A stretch of 25,531 nt of DNA from a virus: positions 1 to 25,531 of the IMG/VR virus record IMGVR_UViG_3300002053_000122, one strand, 5' to 3'. Shown piece after piece: positions 20,976 through 25,531 of this stretch. The notes beneath the pieces were generated by a model. The model worked only from the letters and a program-made list of their open reading frames with translations. It was not told where the DNA came from and did no database searches. Position 1 is the first letter of the stretch. Each line of letters opens with the position of its first letter. Made by a program: the position numbers and the translations under genes.

Positions 20976-22142
20976 TTATCGAAGACCACCGACACCAGCA
21001 GTGGTTGCAAATCCTGTTTGGAAGGATGTTGCTGAAATACCATTTGGTGAGGTTACTACACTATTATATCCACTGACAACTGCCATACCAGCACCGATTC
21101 CGACATCACCACATCGGCCACTGAAAATAGCACCTTCTGCTCCAGAGAATTGAGCCATACTGGAACCATATGCAAAAGCACCTGCACCGTTTGTTGCTAA
21201 ACCACTTTGAACAACCATGCCTTCAGAGGTAAGACCTGTAAGATCAAGATCACCCATAGATTTAGCATATCCACCTTGTACCATGGCAAAATTTGAACTA
21301 TATGTTCCAGCTTCATTCACAAATGAGCTTGCAAAAACATTTTGTTCAACTTTGACTGTACCAAAAAGGCAAACTTCAGCATAACCTTTACCTACATCAG
21401 ACTTATAGCCTTCAAATTCGGCAGTAGTGGAGCCAACACCACCTGCTACTGCAAAACTTTGGCCATTAGGATGTTCAACACCGGAGTTTCCATAGGCAAC
21501 AGCACTTAGCTCACCAGACAAATCTATAATAGCAGTTTGAGGACAATTAGGTGTGCCTTCTGCCCATGCTTTACCAAGAGCTATTAATTCTGCTTTGGTA
21601 TGAACGATTGTAAAAGACAAACCAGTTTCTTTCAAGCCAGTAGTGATTATACAGACTTTTGGAGGTAGCTGATAAATCTTCATCAATGCTCCAGCTTCAG
21701 CAGTTGCATTATGAAAAGTTTTTACCAGTTCAAAATGTCCTGGAATATAGATGCCACGTACAAATACCCACTCATTATTATCTTGTGGTTGTGGGTGTCC
21801 ATTAGGAAAGAATTTTAGCTTTCCAATATTTTGACCACCATGCTGTTTTTGATACCATCCAGCTTCACCGTCTTGGGTCCAATGTCCAGGGATATAATCC
21901 CATTCATAAGTGGTATAATCTTCACCAGTGGCATGAGCCATAGCTTCAGCATCAACACTGGCTACTGAATATCCACCTGCCAAATCACTGTTCTTATAAG
22001 AACCAAGAACAGAGTTAATAAGGGTTACACCTGCATCAGCATCCACGGTAACATCATTACATCCAGGACCGTGACATGCAATTGCTGGTACTGACACAAA
22101 AAGTGTCATTAATACTACTAACACCAATAACAATTTTTTCAT
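20976..22142 (-). CDS. Large secreted Gly/Ala-rich repeat-like protein (388 aa)
   Basis: 388 residues. The signal peptide MKKLLLVLVVLMTLFVSV ends PAIA/C, better as an AxA site than as a lipobox. The N-terminal body (about 25-200) has alternating small and aromatic residues plus Trp-rich WDYIPGHWTQDG segments. From about 205 to the end there is a run of short Gly/Ala/Ser/Val strands with recurring turns (AVAYGNSG, AVAGGVGS, AMVQGGYAKS, AYGSSMAQFSG, GMAVVSGYNS). This pattern suggests a beta-helix or other beta-solenoid, like surface adhesins or amyloid-type fibres. Six Cys are scattered through the mature chain. Function is unknown; it is the longest product of the exported cassette. Confidence 0.8.
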   Translation of the reverse strand: MKKLLLVLVVLMTLFVSVPAIACHGPGCNDVTVDADAGVTLINSVLGSYKNSDLAGGYSVASVDAEAMAHATGEDYTTYEWDYIPGHWTQDGEAGWYQKQHGGQNIGKLKFFPNGHPQPQDNNEWVFVRGIYIPGHFELVKTFHNATAEAGALMKIYQLPPKVCIITTGLKETGLSFTIVHTKAELIALGKAWAEGTPNCPQTAIIDLSGELSAVAYGNSGVEHPNGQSFAVAGGVGSTTAEFEGYKSDVGKGYAEVCLFGTVKVEQNVFASSFVNEAGTYSSNFAMVQGGYAKSMGDLDLTGLTSEGMVVQSGLATNGAGAFAYGSSMAQFSGAEGAIFSGRCGDVGIGAGMAVVSGYNSVVTSPNGISATSFQTGFATTAGVGGLR

Positions 22143-22197
22143 AGACTTTCTCCTTTCATGAATTTGTTGTATATATTATTGCCAATTAATATCAGGT

Positions 22198-22731
22198 TTA
22201 GTTTATCCCCTCCTTTCTCCCAAATTTGACATTAAAATAGCCTAACTTAAAAAGCACTAATCCATCACTATCTGCAACATCTGCTTGAATCTGAATTAAT
22301 CTATCTTCAACCATTGGCATCTGAAGCTGGAAGTGCTTTACTTGATCCTTACCTGTATACATTGTCTCTTTGGTAAAGTTATCATTCTCATCACCATAAC
22401 GAATATATTTAATTACTCTATATGGAACTTGTCTCTGATTCCATACTCTTAGAAAAAGGATAACATTTGTTGTTCTTTGTGTTTCTTTATTAGATAGGTA
22501 ATTTATTTTGTCGAAATCCAAATAAGCAGGATAAATAGATTCGGGACTTTCTTCATAATATCTGAGAAAGACTGCTTCTACAGTTATGCCTGTTTGTGGA
22601 TTTGTGAGTTGGATTGATTCTTCAGGAAGTTGTAAACCATCCTTTGTGATAAGACGAACTGCTGTACAACCAAAGGCAAACATAACCACAAAAAGTAGTG
22701 CCACTAAATATTGTATTTTTCTGATATACAT
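22198..22731 (-). CDS. Putative lipoprotein (177 aa), first gene of exported cassette
   Basis: 177 residues. Residues 1-21 are a signal sequence (MYIRKIQYLVALLFVVMFAFG) ending before Cys22 with T-A following, a lipobox-like site (AFGC). The mature part looks beta-rich with a DUF1425-like layout: an ITVEAVFLRYYEES strand, TTNVILFLRVWNQRQVPYRVIKYIRY, then FQLQMPMVEDRLIQIQADVAD. It is probably anchored to the membrane facing the periplasm. It is the first gene behind the promoter at 22783-22811 and has a TAGGAG ribosome site. As leader of the cassette it may be the anchor for the two secreted proteins; that is inference. Confidence 0.75.
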   Translation of the reverse strand: MYIRKIQYLVALLFVVMFAFGCTAVRLITKDGLQLPEESIQLTNPQTGITVEAVFLRYYEESPESIYPAYLDFDKINYLSNKETQRTTNVILFLRVWNQRQVPYRVIKYIRYGDENDNFTKETMYTGKDQVKHFQLQMPMVEDRLIQIQADVADSDGLVLFKLGYFNVKFGRKEGIN

Positions 22732-22782
22732 TTTTTTTCTCCTACAGATTAGGTGTGGTTTGTTATATGACCATTTGTTGCC

Positions 22783-22811
22783 ATTTTACCACATGGGTAT
22801 ACAAATGTTAA
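22783..22811 (-). promoter_or_regulatory. Sigma70-type promoter for the exported-protein cassette
   Basis: The -35 box is TTAACA (tgttaa 22806-22811) and the -10 box is TAAAAT (atttta 22783-22788), 17 bp apart, each five of six to consensus. The -35 overlaps the stop codon of the 57-residue gene upstream. It starts a transcript about 45 bases before the lipoprotein ATG. Confidence 0.7.
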
Positions 22812-22981
22812 CCTTCATTTAAAATATTTATTTCTTCATAAATTAAAGTATAGAATGCACTGCCATGTTTGCTAGTTCCCGAAAATGAAACATTGGGATT
22901 AATTCCTCTATCTTTAAGCTTCTGTAGTGCTTCTTCTAGTTCTGCTTCACCATAAACTTTTTGTGTTACGATTTTACCCAT
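22808..22981 (-). CDS. Short unknown protein (57 aa)
   Basis: 57 residues, beginning at a one-base TAATG overlap with the 159-residue gene. It has a beta-alpha-beta-like pattern: MGKIVTQKVY strand, a Glu/Ala/Leu helix, then a SFSGTSKHGSAFYTLIYEE strand pair. No Cys, membrane segment or leader. It ends exactly where the cassette promoter begins. Translational coupling supports it; function is unknown. Confidence 0.6.
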   Translation of the reverse strand: MGKIVTQKVYGEAELEEALQKLKDRGINPNVSFSGTSKHGSAFYTLIYEEINILNEG

Positions 22982-23460
22982 TATACTTTCCCCCTTATAA
23001 TAAAGCTTTCATATTCTTTAGCTTGTTCTTCAGCCTTCTTTCTAAATTCTTTTACATCTCTATGTGTGTAAACTCCAGACTTCCATCCCATTTGTTTTGC
23101 TTCCAGGAATGTCATTAATACATCAAAATGGTATTCTAGATCTTCAATTGTTTCTGGTTGCATATAAGTATAATTGCAAATTAATGATGGATTGCCTTGT
23201 TTTGTCAAGACATCTAAATTAGATGCTACGAAAGATATAGCAACTTCACCATTTATATTCTTTGTTTCAAGCCACTTTATACCACCTTTTATAGTAGCTT
23301 GCATTAGCATTATAACTTTCTGACAATCAAGAGCCTTTGATAATTTATCTTCATCTATATTATCTGCATTTTCTCCACGTAGCTTATCTTCAAGCTTTTT
23401 AATTTTAGCATCAATCTCTACCAGTGCTGTTTCAATAAATTTTTGAAGTTTTTTACTCAT
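22981..23460 (-). CDS. Unknown helical protein (159 aa)
   Basis: 159 residues. The first 60 are Lys/Glu/Asp/Leu-rich helix, probably coiled coil. The middle contains a conserved-looking GGIKWLETKNINGEVAISFVAS segment, and the C-terminal third is charged helix. No catalytic motif. It overlaps the 209-residue gene by four bases (ATGA), forming one operon with the candidate loader gene. Not recognised. Confidence 0.65.
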   Translation of the reverse strand: MSKKLQKFIETALVEIDAKIKKLEDKLRGENADNIDEDKLSKALDCQKVIMLMQATIKGGIKWLETKNINGEVAISFVASNLDVLTKQGNPSLICNYTYMQPETIEDLEYHFDVLMTFLEAKQMGWKSGVYTHRDVKEFRKKAEEQAKEYESFIIRGKV

Positions 23461-24086
23461 CCTATATACTCCCTCATTCTTTCCAGAAACCTTAGAATGG
23501 GTTCTTTATTAATAACTGCCATATGTTCTCTGTATTTTTCTATTATATATGGTACATGAGGACGGTGATCATCATCAATCTTAACAAGTCCTCTTCTTAT
23601 TAGCCAAACAAGAAAGTATGTATCAATATGACCTTGAATGTAATGTTGAACTGGAGCATACATATTCCCTTCTTTTATACAAGAGTACTGTCTAAGCAAT
23701 GAGACTTTAGGATTCACACCATTTCTCATGCTCATATACTGCTTTACGAATTTAGCAGAATCTATAAGAGATCTCTTGTTCAATTCCAAATCCCTCTTCA
23801 GCATCTTATCGTCTTTAATATACTTGATCATTGTTTTCTTATCAAAAAACCGTACATAAGAAAATCCTTTGCCATATAAATTAAAACCTGTCATGAAATA
23901 TCGTTCAGGATTTATCTTGTTCCACTTTGTATTAAAGTAATTTGTTGCCAGTTCTAGAGCATCCAGATTAGTTTTTGTCATTCTTGTCTTAAACTTCTCC
24001 CAATCTCTTGGCAGTCTATATGGTCTGCTAAGATAGTTTGCTTGAGCCTTTCTAAAAGCACAATATATATCCCAATCAGTTAGCAC
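23457..24086 (-). CDS. Unknown, weak candidate for gp59-type helicase loader
   Basis: 209 residues, mainly helical, basic and aromatic. Its size matches T4 gp59 (217). It opens DWDIYCAFRKAQANYL, comparable with VYKLYLMIKQHM in gp59, and the C-terminal helix pattern (QHYIQGHIDTYFLVWLIRRGLVKID ... EKYREH) is broadly similar. In T4 the loader gene lies near gene 32, and here it is upstream of the likely gene 32 with the exported cassette between. These points only suggest the call; no diagnostic motif exists, so it may be unrelated. Confidence 0.35.
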   Translation of the reverse strand: MLTDWDIYCAFRKAQANYLSRPYRLPRDWEKFKTRMTKTNLDALELATNYFNTKWNKINPERYFMTGFNLYGKGFSYVRFFDKKTMIKYIKDDKMLKRDLELNKRSLIDSAKFVKQYMSMRNGVNPKVSLLRQYSCIKEGNMYAPVQHYIQGHIDTYFLVWLIRRGLVKIDDDHRPHVPYIIEKYREHMAVINKEPILRFLERMREYIG

Positions 24087-24330
24087 GTTTTCCTACTTCC
24101 ACAGATATTCGTTTAGTACCTATATCTATAATAATATTTATTGTATGTTGATTTAACCATTTATATCCTAGTCTGTCAGAAAGCATTCTTTTTGCTTCAT
24201 TTGATAGAGATGGTACATACAATGTAGATTTCCTGCTGTAAATTCTGTTAAGTTCATATTCTACCCATTCTATTGCAGCTTCAACTATGGCTCTAGGAAT
24301 AGGTCTTGAATCTAATATATCATTAAACAT
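24076..24330 (-). CDS. MFNDILD-start protein (84 aa), unknown
   Basis: 84 residues from ATG 24330. It opens MFNDILDSRPIPRAIVEAAIEW, the fourth MF[DEN]DIL start in the window. The rest is a helix-rich middle and a short beta C-terminus (NIIIDIGTKRISVEVGKRAN). It overlaps the start of the next gene by 11 bases. No other motif. The start peptide may be a functional tag shared with the zinc protein at 16539. Confidence 0.65.
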   Translation of the reverse strand: MFNDILDSRPIPRAIVEAAIEWVEYELNRIYSRKSTLYVPSLSNEAKRMLSDRLGYKWLNQHTINIIIDIGTKRISVEVGKRAN

Positions 24331-24347
24331 CTAACACGTAAAATCTC

Positions 24348-24626
24348 CTATTTAATTACTTTGAGTGATTTGGGTCTCCATAACATCCACCACTTTCTTC
24401 TATAAGAAAAACACCAATCAGAAGGTGAAACTCTTTTAACATAAAATCTGCATCTGCTGAATGCTATATTACTTTTGAAAAACTTACACCAAGAACATTT
24501 TACTTTTGGCTCTTTTTTCATTTTGATTTCTGAACACCCCCAGATACAAATCCACCAATCAACACCATTTAGAGCATGGTGAATAATTCGAACCATTTCA
24601 CTCTTGCATTTGGAACAAATCCTCAT
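24348..24626 (-). CDS. Small metal-binding protein with two Cys clusters (92 aa)
   Basis: 92 residues from ATG 24626 (a TTG lies just before it in frame). CSKC near 4-7 with CIWGC near 27-31 looks like one zinc site. KVKCSWCKFF ... SRCRFY ... DWCFSY looks like a second, of the C-x2-C-x-[FY]-[FY] ... C ... C-x-x-Y type also seen at 10414-10599. The C-terminus is Trp- and Lys-rich. It starts inside the end of the 144-residue gene. Probably two small metal modules in one chain; role unknown. Confidence 0.7.
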   Translation of the reverse strand: MRICSKCKSEMVRIIHHALNGVDWWICIWGCSEIKMKKEPKVKCSWCKFFKSNIAFSRCRFYVKRVSPSDWCFSYRRKWWMLWRPKSLKVIK

Positions 24627-25032
24627 CAATCCAATCAGATTTACTATAGTCTTTAAAATTATGCTCTTGTAACATATTTAGATAATGTTGTCTGATTTCT
24701 TGTAACTCTCTATATTTCTCATTAATCATTTCAATCACACCTAATACTGCTGAACTAAATGAAGTGAAAACTTCATCCTCCTTAAATTCATTTGTTAATC
24801 CTTCAAACGGTCTCATATCATTAATTTCAGGTTTGTATCCTATTTTTTCTGCAAGTTTATAGATAACATAATCATCTTCAGTATCAAAACCTGCCCTAGC
24901 ATGTACACTTACTATTTTTAATTCTACAATTTTAAAAGGTTCTGCTTCAACTAAATTAGTTAGTCCAAATGAATTTTCAGCATAATTTCTTTTTATTATC
25001 CATACGTTTTGACCAATTGTAAGACAATCCAT
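24598..25032 (-). CDS. Unknown protein with beta N-terminus and helical C-terminus (144 aa)
   Basis: 144 residues. The first 45 residues are beta-like (GQNVWIIKRNYAENS ... FKIVELKIVSVHA), which could be an SH3-like or similar barrel. The second half is acidic helix and probably coiled coil (INEKYRELQEIRQHYLNMLQEHN). It starts at a one-base overlap with the glycosyltransferase gene and is therefore co-translated with it. Not recognised. Confidence 0.6.
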   Translation of the reverse strand: MDCLTIGQNVWIIKRNYAENSFGLTNLVEAEPFKIVELKIVSVHARAGFDTEDDYVIYKLAEKIGYKPEINDMRPFEGLTNEFKEDEVFTSFSSAVLGVIEMINEKYRELQEIRQHYLNMLQEHNFKDYSKSDWIDEDLFQMQE

Positions 25033-25531
25033 TATGGTAACCTCCTGCCAAATAGTTTTAGATACGAGTTGGCATAAAGCTTTAGGTTACCGGATTCTTC
25101 CCACCATAGTTGACCTTTCACTGTATAATAGTCTCTGTTATGGGCTTGCATTCTAAGACCCACATCTTTACCTAGTGCTTCAATATGAGCAATCATTTCA
25201 TCTTCATCTTTTGCTTTTAGAAATGCCTTATTATAAGGCTCTACATCTGAATATACAGCAGGGATTCCACATGCAGTATATTCAAGCATTTTAATATTGC
25301 TCTTACAAGCATTAAAAATATTATCCTCTAAAGGTGCTATACCAAAATCGGTATCTAAATTTTTTACATACTGTGGATATTCAAAAACAGGAACCCATTG
25401 ATGAAATTCTATTTTATTTTTTATAGACTCAAGTTCTACAGGCATTGCTCCTACGAATACCCATTGATATATATCTGTTGTCTTTCTAATAAAGTCCAAC
25501 AGTTTATTTCCAAAATCACCACCTTCAAGTC
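25032..25531 (-). CDS. Glycosyltransferase family 4-like, C-terminal part (start beyond right edge)
   Basis: At least 166 codons; the frame stays open to the right edge, so the N-terminal half is outside the window. VFVGAMP, FHQWVPVFEYPQYVKNLDTDFGIAPLEDNIFNACKSNIKMLEYTACGIPAVYSDVEPY is the donor-binding half of a GT-B enzyme. The E-Y-T-A-C-G-I-P-A-V motif, in place of the usual E-A-M-A-x-G-x-P-V-V, is the hallmark region, with the catalytic or ribose-binding Glu. It would transfer a sugar from a nucleotide sugar. The target (DNA base, virion or envelope) cannot be read here. Confidence 0.8.
   Translation of the reverse strand, partial: LEGGDFGNKLLDFIRKTTDIYQWVFVGAMPVELESIKNKIEFHQWVPVFEYPQYVKNLDTDFGIAPLEDNIFNACKSNIKMLEYTACGIPAVYSDVEPYNKAFLKAKDEDEMIAHIEALGKDVGLRMQAHNRDYYTVKGQLWWEESGNLKLYANSYLKLFGRRLP

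Noticed and set aside
1-25531. tRNA genes, CRISPR arrays, insertion sequences, attachment sites
   Set aside because: I found no cloverleaf with a GTTCGA-type T-loop, no spaced repeats, no transposase and no integrase in reading both strands.

Overview
This 25.5-kb window is AT-rich. Essentially every gene lies on the minus strand, in tightly packed runs joined by ATGA, TAATG or GTGA stop/start overlaps and preceded by strong AGGAGG-type ribosome sites. It is best read as part of the genome of a large, T4-like tailed phage (myovirus type). The evidence is a gp32-like ssDNA-binding protein with its zinc site and acidic tail, a T4 RNase H-type 5' nuclease, a gp61-like primase, and a T4-polynucleotide-kinase-like P-loop kinase. 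Eleven genes have a start peptide resembling the T4 capsid-targeting sequence, and two more have variant forms. Host clues are limited to Shine-Dalgarno sites, sigma70-like promoters, Sec signal peptides, lipoproteins and a B12-type (class II) ribonucleotide reductase. These point to a bacterium, probably with a Gram-negative-style envelope and possibly anaerobic, but they do not name it.

Layout, described left to right (transcription runs right to left). About 1-7955 is an accessory island. Unrelated proteins there (acetyltransferase-like, P-loop kinase, two HExxH metallopeptidase-like proteins, a Cys/His/Asp hydrolase-like protein, a methyltransferase-like protein and several unknowns) begin with the same short peptide, roughly M-[KR]-[FL]-x-x-[YF]-[LI]-x-E. 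Two further copies lie at 10897 (HTH protein) and 18412. In T4 such a leader sends proteins into the prohead, where protease gp21 cuts after [LI]-x-E. The island is therefore inferred to encode proteins packaged in the head and injected with the DNA. About 7945-9245 holds a glycosyltransferase-like gene and an unknown. About 9242-18146 is the nucleotide and replication block: primase, class II ribonucleotide reductase (nrdJ), thymidylate synthase-like enzyme, RNase H, a PD-(D/E)XK nuclease-like protein and many small zinc-ribbon proteins.

About 18433-22811 is organised differently, as three units with their own signals: Hsp20 (promoter plus terminator), gp32 (consensus promoter and a repeat-bearing leader), and a three-gene exported-protein cassette (promoter, one lipoprotein, two secreted proteins, strong terminator). 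The cassette looks like a phage moron placed upstream of gene 32. About 22808-25531 carries unknowns, a weak candidate for the gp59 helicase loader, and a glycosyltransferase running off the right edge.

Two reading-frame breaks stand out. A packaged-leader gene at 7738-7955 has a one-base frameshift. The primase gene seems to have lost the first half of its zinc ribbon through a small deletion. A second shared start peptide, MF[DEN]DIL, occurs on four otherwise different genes and is not explained by anything I recognise.
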